This document shows, in pieces, positions 44,701 to 55,498 of a stretch of 64,000 nt of DNA. Each line of letters starts with the position of its first letter. Position 1 is the stretch's first letter. The position numbers and the translations under genes were made by a program. The notes beneath the pieces are model-generated. The model had not been told where the DNA came from, ran no database searches, and saw only the letters and a list, made by a program, of their open reading frames with translations. The stretch comes from Massariosphaeria phaeospora (Eukaryota > Ascomycota > Dothideomycetes > Pleosporales), in contig JAADJZ010000018.1 in NCBI GenBank assembly GCA_011032825.1, positions 558,001-622,000 on the forward strand, given 5' to 3'.

Positions 44701-45611
44701 CTTTTAGACCTACCACCGCTTCAAGCGAATCTGCAGCAATTTCGTCGGGTTCTTCGCGTTCCGGTTTACGTTGTGAGTGTGTCTCCGTGGCCACCTTTTG
44801 TATCATGCCGGACGGTTCTTCAAGCATCTGAGTGACGAGGGAGCGTGACTGGATGAATACATCAAGCTGCACCTGTATATTCGCCCACCTTTCGTGAAAT
44901 TGGCGTTCCCGTGCAAACTCGAGCAGTGCCTTGCATTTATCGGCTGTCCTGACCAAGTAACCTGTTTCTGATGCTGACAACTGATTTCGCCCTGAATTAT
45001 CAAGTACAAATAGAGTGCCGATGTTTTGACCGATTGCTGAAACCATTGGAGTACCGGCAAAAAAAGTTAGATGTGGAAACTCTTTGACGCATCCAAGCGT
45101 CGAGGTGGGGTCCACATCTCTTAGGTCTGGTACGACAAAGGTTCTCTGAGTTGTCGATGTGGTCGATGAGTCAATAGCGAGGGTTTTTTGTAAGAGCCAA
45201 TACCGGGCCGGTCGATCTTCCTCGGACACTCGTAACCAAGCTGTATCGAATTCGAATTCGACATCCGAACAGCTCTGGGACCTGTGTCTATGACCGCCTG
45301 CGAGAAGCATTTCGGTATCACCATCGCTCAGTACGACACAGGAAGCGAACACACCTGCATGAACCCATTAGCACGCAGTTCGACGGTCCTTCGGCTCACA
45401 TACATACCGAGACGGACAATTGCAAGCTCCACCAAGTTGCTGAGGGCATCGCGCAGAGGCGAGGCCTCGGCCAGAATATCAGAGCCACTGCCCGCGAAGA
45501 GTTGGAGATACCTGGGTGGAAGATGAGTATGTTGTCAGATCTGAAAGGCCTCCATACTGCTACTCACTTGTTGTATTCGTACTCGGAGCAAAGCTGCTGC
45601 AGCGATGTCAT
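41788..45611 (-). CDS. Soluble hybrid sensor histidine kinase (GAF-HisKA-HATPase-REC)
   Basis: Five exons (45611-45568, 45511-45408, 45354-43822, 43775-42117, 42056-41788) give 1,202 residues with all phases closing. A GAF-like sensor lies about residues 90-200 (IGQNIGTLFVLDNSG). A charged linker follows. The H box SHELRTPLHGILG has phospho-acceptor His558; its Arg codon is split by intron 3. HATPase motifs are NLLGNALKYTYRG, DTGKGIS and GVGLGMSIVKSLVSLLGGE. The receiver domain has LLVDDNVLNLKLL, phospho-acceptor Asp1114 (codon split by intron 4, DLSMPIMNGFEATR) and FITKPVKFGEL. No transmembrane segment or HAMP is seen, so it should sense a cytosolic signal and feed a His-Asp phosphorelay (Ypd1 to Ssk1/Skn7). 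The fungal HHK group is not assigned with certainty. Confidence 0.9.
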
Positions 45612-46144
45612 TTCGGAGGCTGCGCTCGGAGCATGGGCCTGATTGTGGAATTTCGGTGATGTTTGGCGACCTTCATCGTCACTTCGCGCTCTTTGCCAGA
45701 TGACGTTAGAATGCGTATAGCAGCTTCTCGTTACGATGCCTCGCGACTGCTGTCTTGGCAACGCCGTTTCCTGCCGCCGGGTGCAACTATGTCCATGTTG
45801 TTCGCGGGGGGCAAGAACGTGATTGTTGACGCAGTCAGAAATCCATCAGCTATTGACCGAGAGAGAATCGAGTCTTAGAACAGGAGTAACGAGGGCTACT
45901 AACTCCCGCACCTACAAATTAATTACCCGATGCAGATCAAATTGCTCCACAGAGACCTAGCCCGCAGCCCATTGGCGCTGCCCCATCCTCCATATCACCG
46001 CGGATAGTGATCAAGCCTATCTTTTCCTTACAAGCGCTTGGTTCTGTCGAGGTTAGAAGTCGAAAAGGACTGCGTATAAGACAACAGGCCCGCCGCCCAT
46101 CTAAACACTCGTGCAAACCTTCCGCATCACCCACTCATCCAAAC
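45612..46144. promoter_or_regulatory. Divergent promoter, histidine kinase and secreted protein
   Basis: 533 bp between divergent starts. No individual regulatory site is claimed and no gene is seen. Confidence 0.4.
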
Positions 46145-46729
46145 ATGAAGCCCCTCCGCACAGCCCTCCCAACACTCCTGCTCGCCAACCTCTCCCTCGC
46201 CGCCCCCCACATGCGCCGCCAAACCCCTTCCGCCGTCATCTTCACAGTGACCAACTTCGCCGCCTTCTTCGCGGACACGACCCTCGAGGACGCGCAGTCG
46301 AACCTAACCTTCCACGTCGCCGACACGCGCCCAGGCCTCGAAGCCGAAGCCGACTGCGTGATCCCGAACACGTATTTCAACCTGTATGCCATCAGCGCGC
46401 TGTTCGACTACTGTGGGGCGCGGGCGCTGGATGTCAGTTATCGGTTCACGGAGACGGGGTTGACGGTCAGGAGGGGGTGGAGTGTGAATGGGTGAGTGGG
46501 ATTTTTCTGCCGGTTGCGGCGGTTGCGAGGGCGGCCCGGGTTATGTTTGAGTATATGCTAATTGCGAGGTAGGACGACGTATATGACGGGATCCGGGACC
46601 CAGGACACGTACTGGACGGAGGAAGGGCCGGGCGCCAATGTAACGGTGCATCCGAATGGGAAACTGTATGCGCGAAAGGAGGAGTGGTTGTTTCCAGTGA
46701 CTAGACTGCAGCCCGGCACTCCGCCATGA
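46145..46729 (+). CDS. Small secreted protein, possibly AA1/Alt a 1-like fold
   Basis: 167 residues in two exons (46145-46491, 46573-46729). The intron donor is GTGAGT. Of the possible acceptors only AGGTAG keeps the frame, giving the junction NG-TTYMTGSGTQ. A signal peptide is clear (LRTALPTLLLANLSLAAP), followed by a possible dibasic processing site (MRRQ). The mature part is beta-rich with two cysteines (EADCVIP and FDYCGA) that could form one disulfide. The plan and the phrase TFHVADTRPGLEAEADC are reminiscent of AA1-like effector candidates, but the classical Alt a 1 cysteine set is absent, so this is a weak call. Convergent with the SCP-2 gene, 88 bp away. Confidence 0.72.
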
Positions 46730-46817
46730 GGAAGGGGACCGACTGTGGTATGTTGCGCAGAGTAACAGGGTACACAGATACTGTTACAATACATATCTCT
46801 TTATCAGCCGTTGCATT

Positions 46818-47287
46818 CTACAGTTTAGCCTTGGGCACAGCCTGCGCCTTCTTCAGAATGGGCTCCATCTTGGTAGCCTTCATGACATCCCCCTTGATCT
46901 TCAGCTTGCCGCCCATGTACAGCTTCTGCGCGTTTGCCTTGCCAGCCACCAGCTGGCCGAAGTCCTTGTCGCTCAGTATCAGCGTGACGGGTGTGGCAGA
47001 TCCCTTGATCTCTTCAGGTACGTCGCCCTGGCCAACGGTGCCGGTCTTTTTCAGGTCAATGTACCATGACTGCTGCTTGCTGTTGTTCTTGAGCGTGAAG
47101 GCGAAGATGGCGCCGGCCTTCTTTACAGCGTCTTTGCGGTCGGCGTCGTTGGATGCGAGGGACTGGGCGATCGTGTCGAAGGCGACTGACGAGGGGAAGT
47201 CGGCTGTGGAAAGACGTGTGTAAGCGATGCGACTGCTCTGAAGCTTCCTTGGGGTTGCTCATGAGACTGACCGTGTGCAAGAGACAT
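46818..47287 (-). CDS. Peroxisomal SCP-2 sterol/lipid-transfer protein, Pox18-like
   Basis: 133 residues in two exons (47287-47272, 47203-46818; donor GTCAGT, acceptor CCACAG, phase 1). It is a single SCP-2 domain with the lipid-binding half-barrel: GAIFAFTLKNNSKQQSWYID, TPVTLILSDKDFGQLVAGKA and GGKLKIKGDVMKATKMEPI. It ends in Ala-Lys-Leu, a peroxisomal targeting signal type 1. Yeast-type Pox18 proteins of this build are oleate-induced and bind acyl-CoA or sterols in the peroxisome. The first coding exon is only 16 nt, so a start-codon call inside exon 2 would lose the N-terminus. Confidence 0.9.
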
Positions 47288-48003
47288 GGTGGCTGCAGCT
47301 GTCTCCTGTCTTCTATTGTAGTATGGATGGGTGGATGGAGTTGAATATGTAAACAGGGCAAGAGGATGCCTATTTGGAGGTTGTCGACGCTGATGGTGGC
47401 CGTGTCAACCAGACGAATCCGGGGAACATGTGAATGCAGGTGGAGCAGCCGTGCCAAATGCGCTAACGAGATGCCGAGGCAGTGTCAAAGACGGCACGTG
47501 CCGTTACGCTACACTTGAAGCCAGACCATTGTTCATCAGCTGCACGAGCAAGCAAAGAGAATCGGGCATGCCTCAAAATCCGCACGTGAGAGATGTTACA
47601 ATGACTAGAAAATGACATAATGATCGTGGCTATGCTGTTCATCGCATCGTATCTACAAGTGATCGTTTCGTTGCAATCAACATGAGTCGTAACACCATCT
47701 GCCGGCCGTAATGCTACAAATAGAAAGACAGACAAGAAGAAAGGAAATACCCAGACCGAACCCGTACCATGGCCTCGACTCTGAGCAACATCGCCAGAGG
47801 AAGCCGGCACTTGCGCCATCCACCCTACCCTCCCTTTTCCATGGCCACCCAATGCATGATGCACTCCCCCGAACCCATGTTTGATTTTCTGATGTCGCCA
47901 AAACTCCGTGACATGGGTATACCGTCCTGCCGAAGCGTGCGTGATATTGACAAAGCGACCGTACTCCGAACAACTCCTGACCTGGAACCCGAGACGCTCG
48001 ACT
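47288..48003. other. Intergenic between SCP-2 gene and F-box-like gene
   Basis: 716 bp, promoter side of the SCP-2 gene and terminator side of the next. No gene supported. Confidence 0.4.
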
Positions 48004-49682
48004 TTATTTCCATGTCGAGAACATGGAGCCGCGCAGGAAGCGCTTCATATGGTCGCCTCCGCCCCAGAAACTGTCTTTTGCTCCTGGGCTCTTCTTCTGC
48101 ATTCCCTTTGGCTTGCTCAACCATCTCGACAGCGTATGTGAGCTCCTTTCTTTTCCGCTGACTTGGTCAATGGCTTCGTCGACTTCCTCCAGCAGCGGGC
48201 CCATGATTCTTGGTTCCATGTCAACAGGCGACAATATGATTGGGACATCCATGACCTCTTCCTGCTTCTTCTTCCAGCTGTCGTTGCCAGCGATCTTGGT
48301 CAGAGGCTCCAATGCGTCATCCCAGTTTCCTTGCCGCAGTTTCACGTCTTCGAAGACAAACTCTACAAGTGTGCGCCGGTGCTTGTATATAAACTCGGAG
48401 ATCTGGGCTGAGTCCATGACAGCATTCTCCAACTCCATATGGCGCATACGTGTGAACTTCAAGGGCCTAGGGCCTCTGACCTCACCGCGCATGGAAGGGT
48501 GCATGCACTCTTCTTCGATAGGCAGCATGCAGGGTTCTCTATGTAGACTTAGAGGTGAGGGGCCGCGTTCTCCTTTCCAGCGGAAGAACAAACGCGTCAG
48601 ACCGCGGGAGAGAGTGCGAAGGTAAGCGTGCAATATGCGGAGGTGCTCGAGGGATTGTTGCTGAGCTTGGGCTGAGGTAGGATGGAAGGGGATAGACTCC
48701 ATGCAGATGGCTAGTTGTCGGATCTGACCCCAGCGCTTTGCTGACGAAGGTGTGCTACCGAATCCAAGCATGGGATGGAGGTAGAGTAGTCCACCAGGGT
48801 GTATTGGAAGGAGAGAGAGTGAGTGTAAGCTGTATGTGGGTGCGCGCTCAACCGCGATCCGAAGAGAAATGAGGGCATAGTCTACAGCGCTGTGACGATG
48901 TCGGGGGGCGCTGTCAAAGCCGGGACAGGAGATCTTTAGATGTACCAGGTTGATCAACTCAGTGAAGGCGGAGACAAATGCAGGCACGTTGGTAGCAGCA
49001 TGGAAAAGCGGGGGGTACTGCTTGACTAGGAGATCGGTCATCTCCCAAGAACCATACTTGGGCGCCTTCTCTTTGCCCACGACGTTTTGCGGAACCTGAA
49101 CCTGGGGTTCGTAGATGAACGGCTTCTCCTGGCCGGTTTGAGGGTCTATGATGGGTGGTAGGAAGGTGTCCCGGCTGTGGGGCATGTGGAATGTGAATGT
49201 CTTGACATGTTTACCTATCCTGGAGAGGGCCTCAAGTCGAGCTGGCTTTGTGAAGGTCGAAGGCTTGAAGGTGACGGTCATGGACTCGAACAGATATGGC
49301 GCAGCGCGGGTGGCGAAGTCATGGCACACCAGACGGGCATTTGGCAAGTCCTCCTGGTCGAAGTGGGCTAGGAGATTCTCGCGACAATTGTCGTTCAGCC
49401 AGAAGCGCAGAAAAGCCGAGCTGGTCGACAGGACCAGATTGCAGATGGAGCTGTTTGAGCGGATGGCTAGCTGTAGTCAATATCGAGGATGCCAGGCGAC
49501 GCATGTGCAAAGGGTGTCTCACATCTTCCTTCCACCGTAGTCGCAGGCGTCAGTGGAATCTCACCAAACAAGAGCTTCGAGCTGGAGCGCGAGGCGGTGG
49601 TCGCCTGGCTCGCATGGCTGCTCTGACTCTCGCCGGACACGGTTCGCTTGAGCACGGGGGGTGGTGGTCGCTGTGAATACAT
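48004..49682 (-). CDS. F-box-like protein of unknown target
   Basis: About 540 residues from two exons (49682-49523, 49466-48004). The donor GTGAGA and acceptor GCTAG close the frame in phase 1; a TACAG acceptor 4 nt earlier does not. The N-terminal 55 residues are Ser/Pro-rich. Exon 2 begins with a helical segment (LRFWLNDNCRENLLAHFDQE) and then LPNARLVCHDFATRAAPYLF, the layout of a fungal F-box or F-box-associated region (LPxARLVC..F..aApyLF). The remainder is Leu-rich with many HLxIL-type strands, as in degenerate leucine-rich-repeat F-box proteins. No clear LPxE F-box core is visible, so the name is tentative. Confidence 0.68.
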
Positions 49683-51039
49683 GCGCAATTCTTTTCAGAC
49701 AAAAGGTAGACAATGTGGACAATGTTTCAATCTCGATGGCAAGAGCGAAACGACGGAAACCTTAGGGGCATCAGGCATCGCGACTGGCTGGGGCATCGCT
49801 ATGTACCGTAGCCGGGCAGATGTGGGGTTCGGGGACACGTGAGACGCAGGTGTGAGTCAAAGGACGGTCGTCTGGGCGTGTCTAGCTGTGCGTCTTTTGC
49901 GACTCTGCTGGATGCGGGCAGAGTATTGAGCGGAAAGGCAGAAAACACGACTATGTCGCGGTCGTGGGAGTCGCGTTGTTCTTGTATCCGTCATGATGAC
50001 TGGGCCGACTGGAGGGCGAGCGGGAGCCTAGAGCCGGCGCTGAAACGTTTCGACGGCAGTGGCCTATCGGGTGAATGTCTGCGGTGCTCTTGTCGTCGTC
50101 TCGTGCATAGACTACTGCAGGCCGTGAGAAACATGGTGGCTGGGCGGGCGGCGATGGGTGGCCAGTGGAGCCAAGCCGCTGCAGCTCGCTGGATAGCGCA
50201 TCCTCCGGTCGCGTGTCTGGACGGGGTGACGCGCCGGGGGTACACCGGCCCAAACGCGATTCGAGGACGCAAACAGATTTAAACAAAACAAGTCGCTATC
50301 GGTCTGTTTTGACGCAGGGCCTGGTCGATGTCGATGAAACAGGTGCGTGTTTATCGATGTCGCTTGTTGTTATCGTTATCGCGTATCGATAGCTGGCCGG
50401 TATCAGGCTCAACATCTATCGAGTATCAAACCCCCAGCGCCCACCAGCTTCCTGCGCCCTCTGGACGCCGATCACTCATCAGATGCTACTCTCGAGCTGC
50501 AATATCTCTTCTAGCTGTCGACCACAACGGAGTTTTTTGGGCAAAAGCGCTATCTCGTCGCGTCGTCGCATCGCCTCCAGCCCGTAGTAACACTATCTTC
50601 ACCACGCACGCGCTCTGCTTACCCCTCACACAACAGTCCATCTCCTGGGTAACCAGCCAGCCCAGCCAGCCCAGCCCAGGAAACCGGCGCGAACTTCGCT
50701 CGCACCACGACCGCGTTAATGCCTCACCTGCAGACTCTCGCGACCTTTCTCGTGCTCCCGAGTCGCCACCCGAATGGACTCTCTTGGGGCCATGGATGGA
50801 GGAACAAACAGTTAAGAAACATGGTCATTATTGGTCTGCAGCTAGTCGCAGGCCGTATCTCGTTTCAAGCTCCTCCGCCAGTCGCAGAACACTATCAGGG
50901 TATACGTGTGGGTGGATACAAACTGTCCGTCCGCCTGCCTGCATCTTGCTCTCTGTGACCTGCACGACACACTTTTCGCCACGCTTCATCGAAGCCCAAC
51001 CACCGCCCTTTCCCAGACTCTAGCCTCCCCGCCCATCAC
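49683..51039. other. Intergenic, GC-rich, no gene
   Basis: 1.36 kb between the F-box-like gene (upstream side) and the arrestin gene (3' side). ORFs such as 50328-51023 (plus, 231 codons) have random Ser/Arg/Pro composition and no family features. Confidence 0.45.
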
Positions 51040-52713
51040 TCATCGCCGTTTCTCGTCGGAGAACCTGGGCGCGCCTTCGGGCACAGGCGGGGGCTGGTAA
51101 CTGCCGCGATATCCGTTGATCGGTGGGAGATCCTGGCCGATCGCGTCCTCGTAGCTCGGTGGCGCCTCTTCGTACGATGGCGGCTGGGCGGATGCGGACG
51201 CGCCTTGTTGTGGCGGGAACGCGTTCGGACCCGGGAACCCATGCGCACCTGTTGGTGTTGTGGGCGTGTACGGCATTTGAGCCTGAGAAGGCGGCTGGAG
51301 CTTGCCCGAGTCCCCTCCCGTCAGCGTAGCCTCTAAGAGAGCTTGAGGAGGCTCGATGCCTGAATAGACTTTGACTGGTAGCCTGAGGGGAAGAACGACA
51401 AGCTGGTCTTCGCCGTGCTTGTAAGACCCGTAGCCGATGCCCACGCGGATCTCGAGCTCATAGGACCGTCCGAGGTTGCACGTCTGGAAAGACGGCGCAA
51501 CAGTATTCGGGACGGGGTTGTCAGACCAGTACTCTGGGTTTATGGGCACCTCTGTTCCTACTGCGTCTGTTATGGCACCTATTGGGATGGCCATGTTGCT
51601 CATGCTGACCAACGGCCAACTGTTTGACTCTGTGCGATCAAACTCGTGCGCTCGAACTTTAGTGTAGCCGATCAACTCGATCTGCAGCATCTGTAGGTAG
51701 ATGTTCTGCGTGCGTTCGCTCACATTTTTCACGAGTAGCCGCAACGGGATGTCCTTGTTGCACGTCAAAGTAGCGGGGTTTGGTAATCGAGCATCGACGG
51801 ATACACGTGGAGGCGTGCCCGTGGCAGGTGTAGATGGTGAAGTGGGGATGACGGCGGGCGAATCCTTTCTGTCGAAGAAACTCTTCTTCTTGCTTGCCGA
51901 TTTCTGCACATTCTCCAAGAACTGGTGTTGCCTCCTCGCATATGCTTCCCCATCGGCGTGTGTTCTGGGCGGCTCGATCGGAAGAAAGGTAAAGTTCGCA
52001 AGAGCGCGCGGGTTCTCTTTGAAAAACTGCGGCCGATTGACCGTGACCTTAACGAAGTATTTGACCTCCGCCTCCCCAGGGAAGCCGGTCAGCGAGGGAG
52101 GGAGCGGTCCCTTCAGGTGCTTAGTAGGAGTTTTCGCTACCTCGGGTACGAGGTTCGAGAAGGATACGTTCGTCGTCAGACTGTTGGATTGTTGGCAGGC
52201 CGTGTTCAAGGGAAGCTGGCCACTATTAGCGGACTACGGTTTTATAGCAAAGAAGTACAAACCTTGAATTGGAAAGGATATTCATACTGGCCCGTGTTCA
52301 AGGTGTGGCTTGCCTTCGGGTTTGCGAGAACGTCTTCCGGAGTCTGGTTTGGCGGCCACACCACCTGCGTCTTGTACAGAACCTGATTTCTGCGTTAGCA
52401 CACGAGTTGTAAATCTAGAAAGTACTTCATGATGTAATGGTCCCGGGCGAACGACAGGTACCTCCTGCTAAGTAAAGAATAGCATATCCGTTTGTGTGTG
52501 ACTAACCTTGTGCACTTCAAGAACTGGTCTCTGTCGGTCGGGCCTGTCTGGCCTTATCGCCGCAAGCAGTCGTGTTCTCGATTCGCCCTCGAGCTTCACC
52601 AAGATGCTGCTCACGTTGCCGGGGTTTGGAACGCGAAGCACCACCTTCCCTTGTATGAGATCGAGATTGGTATAGTGGCTGTGGGGATGTTCGAGGCTAA
52701 GTGAAACGAGCAT
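51040..52713 (-). CDS. Alpha-arrestin (ART-type ubiquitin-ligase adaptor)
   Basis: Predicted 500 residues in three exons (52713-52507, 52382-52263, 52215-51040), phase 0 throughout, with donors GTTAGT and GTTTGT. The arrestin N-lobe is seen as YTNLDLIQGKVVLRVPNPGN, then YEYPFQFKLPLNTACQQSN across intron 2, then VKYFVKVTVNRPQFFKENPR. The C-lobe contains IPLRLLVKNVSERTQNIYL. The tail has two PPSY motifs (PPSYEEAPPSYEDAIG), the binding sites for WW domains of Rsp5/Nedd4-type ligases. It is therefore likely to direct ubiquitylation and endocytosis of plasma-membrane permeases or receptors. The 5' leader just upstream is rich in CAA/GAC repeats. Confidence 0.9.
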
Positions 52714-53392
52714 CTTTGCTGCAGCGTCTCTGGCGCAGTCACTATTGTCAGCTGTTATTGTCGCTATTTCTTCCGTTGTCGTTGTCGTTGTTGTTGTTCT
52801 TGTCGCTCGAGTGGTAGCGTGAGAAAATGATGGTGGTTAGGTACAAAGGGTAGGAAATCAACGTGGCGGCGTCTCAGCGCACTTATTAACATGCCACGGA
52901 CGCTCCTGCTTTCCGAATCGGCTTCCGCTTGGCCACGTTCGGTTTGCGCGCTGAACAGTGTCACTGTTGTTCAAAGTTGACACAGCCCGAGCCGCGTGTC
53001 CGTTATGTGCCTCTGGCGGGACTGTCAGAGAGAGTACCCGGTTGTCTACGGAGGGGCTCTTTTCGCTCCCCGCCAAACCAACGTCATAGTGCATCTTGCA
53101 ACAACAACTTCATCGTGTCGCGCCACATTCCACTAGCATCTCACCCGAATTACCATCGTTTATTTATGTTTTAGTTGCCTGTGTCTACCTCTAGAACCCA
53201 GCGATTTCACAGATCCTAGGTTTAGGCATGACCAAGACTGCCACAGCCACAGCCACAGCCGGTTTAGTGCCCGTTTCCACCACCAATAGGCACCAACATT
53301 GTTCAGGTAAGGCTGAATCATACGAAGTGTTTGCGCGTTGTTTTACGTGTATTACAGGGGTGGAAGTATCCTTTTGAGATGATTGCATGCAA
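52714..53392. other. Arrestin promoter and lipase 3' flank
   Basis: 679 bp without a gene. A trinucleotide-like tract (GTCGTTGTCGTTGTTGTTG) lies near 52775-52796, just upstream of the arrestin start. Confidence 0.45.
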
Positions 53393-54992
53393 TTAAAGAC
53401 CCTCTTTAGCCAGCATGTCTAATTCCAACACCATTAGCAAAGGCAAGGATAAATGCGCATGCAGCAACTAGACGTACCTGTGATGTCGAGGTAGAATGCA
53501 ATAGCGTTGAAGCTGTTTTGTCGTTAGTAAAAGCTCGGATGCAAGAGCAAAAGTGGATACCTACGTCCTCTTGCTTCCCGTAAGCTCCCAAAAGAACCAC
53601 TTCAAACGGTTCGTCCAGTTGATTAAATCTAGGTGACTGACGCCAATCAGGGTACCTTTATAATCCCCCCATTGACTGGAGGACACACTGAGATCTCAGT
53701 AAGTATGATCCGGGTCGAAGTAATGGATTGTTTACCTGACTAGTCCGTCATTGGCGCCCCCTTCAATCCTTTTGATGATACTGTGGGATGCCGCAAAAAC
53801 AGACCAAAACGACGGTTCGAGCGATGCACCGTAGGAGTAATATCTAGAGCAGATCAGAACGACTCATGCCGCATTGGTATATCCGGGCTGGACAAGCAGC
53901 CTCATGACCAGAAGATGACGCCGGACTCGGACCGAACGCCAACGGGTGTAACTCACCTTATCCCCTCAACATTGGGCGTTTTCGCGTTGAAGTTTTTGGT
54001 CATATAGTCACGGGTCAATTGGGAGAATGCTCCTGTCTCGAATCCAAAGTACTCCATAACTTTATATATCCTCTTGATTGCCCGGGCTGGACACCTGTTA
54101 ACAGACCGTAACGTCGATGGCGGCTTTGACTTACGTCCTATGGACTCGAACATGTAATCTGCGAATGCAGAGCCTCGATGGGGGGAAGCTATTGTCGTAA
54201 GAGACAAGATAGTGAACTCTGTTGGCTTGATGCAGCTAATCATATAACGCGAATCAAGTCCACTGGAAACTTTAATCAGTGTTGCTGGATCCGAAGGTGT
54301 GGCTTACCCCTATCATCAAGTCAGTAAACATAAAACGTGAAACCCTCTGTGTAAATGCGACTGTACCATGCTATGCCTGCACGCGTGTTAGTGGCCGTTC
54401 TAGACATGCGAAAAGAATCATAGCGAATATGCTGAGCGATTATACGGTTGAGCTTGATCACCAAGTAGGAATGCAACTTACGCGATAATATTCACATTCT
54501 TTCCCTTGGCCTTTGCAGCGATACTTCCCGCTAGTTTCTCTGCCCTGGCCTCAATGCTTCCACTTGGCGGAACAGCCGCCACTATGACCTCGATACCCCT
54601 CTCACTCAATGCTTCCGTGATCCCTCGCCAGTAGTGTAAGCCTGGGAATTTGCTTCCCGCAAGCCGCAGTTCGTCAAAGCCTAGGAGTCCATGCGCGAGG
54701 ATAATGGTATGTTTCTAGGTGTAGTCGTTAACACGGTATCGTAGGGATGGACGGGTGGCGCGTACTGGGACTTCTATATCATGATTAGTATCACAGATAT
54801 ATCCAATGCGAGCTCCAGAGAGGACTTACCATACTTCTCCCTCATCACGGCGAATTCATCTTTTATGACGCGCCCGAACCTATTCAGCCGGGGATCTTCC
54901 ACTTCAGTAGAAGCCTTTCGATAGGTATAAGTTACGAGCGGAAATGGTCGATAGCAGGAGCGAGCAGTCGCTCGGGAGGAAAGGCGTATCAT
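53393..54992 (-). CDS. Alpha/beta-hydrolase lipase with eleven exons including 8-, 10- and 2-nt exons
   Basis: Predicted 321-residue triacylglycerol lipase-like serine hydrolase. The N-terminus (ATG at 54992) is Arg/Ser-rich like a mitochondrial signal. Exons are 54992-54830, 54773-54766, 54714-54482, 54376-54367, 54309-54308, 54262-54135, 54086-53957, 53843-53736, 53687-53565, 53512-53478 and 53418-53393. They total 966 nt, exactly 322 codons with the stop. Landmarks are ILAHGLLGFDELRLAG (oxyanion side), AHSMGGLDSRYMISCIKP with nucleophile Ser137, TTIASPHRGSAFADYMFE, the putative catalytic Asp in GGANDGLV and His in GVSHLDLINW. The 2-nt exon GG supplies two thirds of Gly139 in the elbow. Each flanking intron has a donor, branch and AG. 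The alternative without it destroys the GxSxG elbow. Confidence 0.82.
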
Positions 54993-55498
54993 GAGTTGTG
55001 GCACATGGGTGAAGTTAGAGTGTTCATGTTGATGTTGAAGTTCGAGCTGCCGCGGAAATCATACCGCGTCGGGTCTGTGACGTAGACCCGGAGATGTGAT
55101 AGGGTTCATGCCCGTCAACGAGAATACAACGACTCTGAAAAAGCATTTGATCTATATGATTATTTCATATCTCTGCAATTATAGCAAATGGTCAGAGCTT
55201 CTAAATGGCATTATGATGTTCTCTACCAAGAGATCTGGTTCTAGGCAGTGTAGACACAAGCACGATCATGATATTGCACAGTGAATTAAAGAGCACGTAC
55301 AACAAGTATCATAAATTGTTAGACTGGTGGTATATTTGCAATCGGTATAGGTCTGTACACTGGTCGATTTCGAGAGTACAAGGTCTTGGGCCTCATGGAG
55401 CATATGACCCGTCGCCCTGAACAGTGAACTGCTCATCCCTAGACCATGCTCTCAAGCTCCGTCCTGCTCATAGTATACTTGGAAGCACCCTAGACCCT
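54993..55498. other. Intergenic between lipase start and VMA10 stop
   Basis: 506 bp, lipase promoter side; no gene supported. Confidence 0.4.

Noticed and set aside
50328..51023. 231-codon plus-strand ORF
   Set aside because: No recognisable domain; amino-acid content matches frame translation of GC-rich promoter sequence between two genes.
54310..54366. Reading AGGGTTTCACG as a longer lipase exon after a 20-nt intron
   Set aside because: It is in frame, but a 20-nt intron is too short for fungal splicing and the insertion would break the serine elbow.
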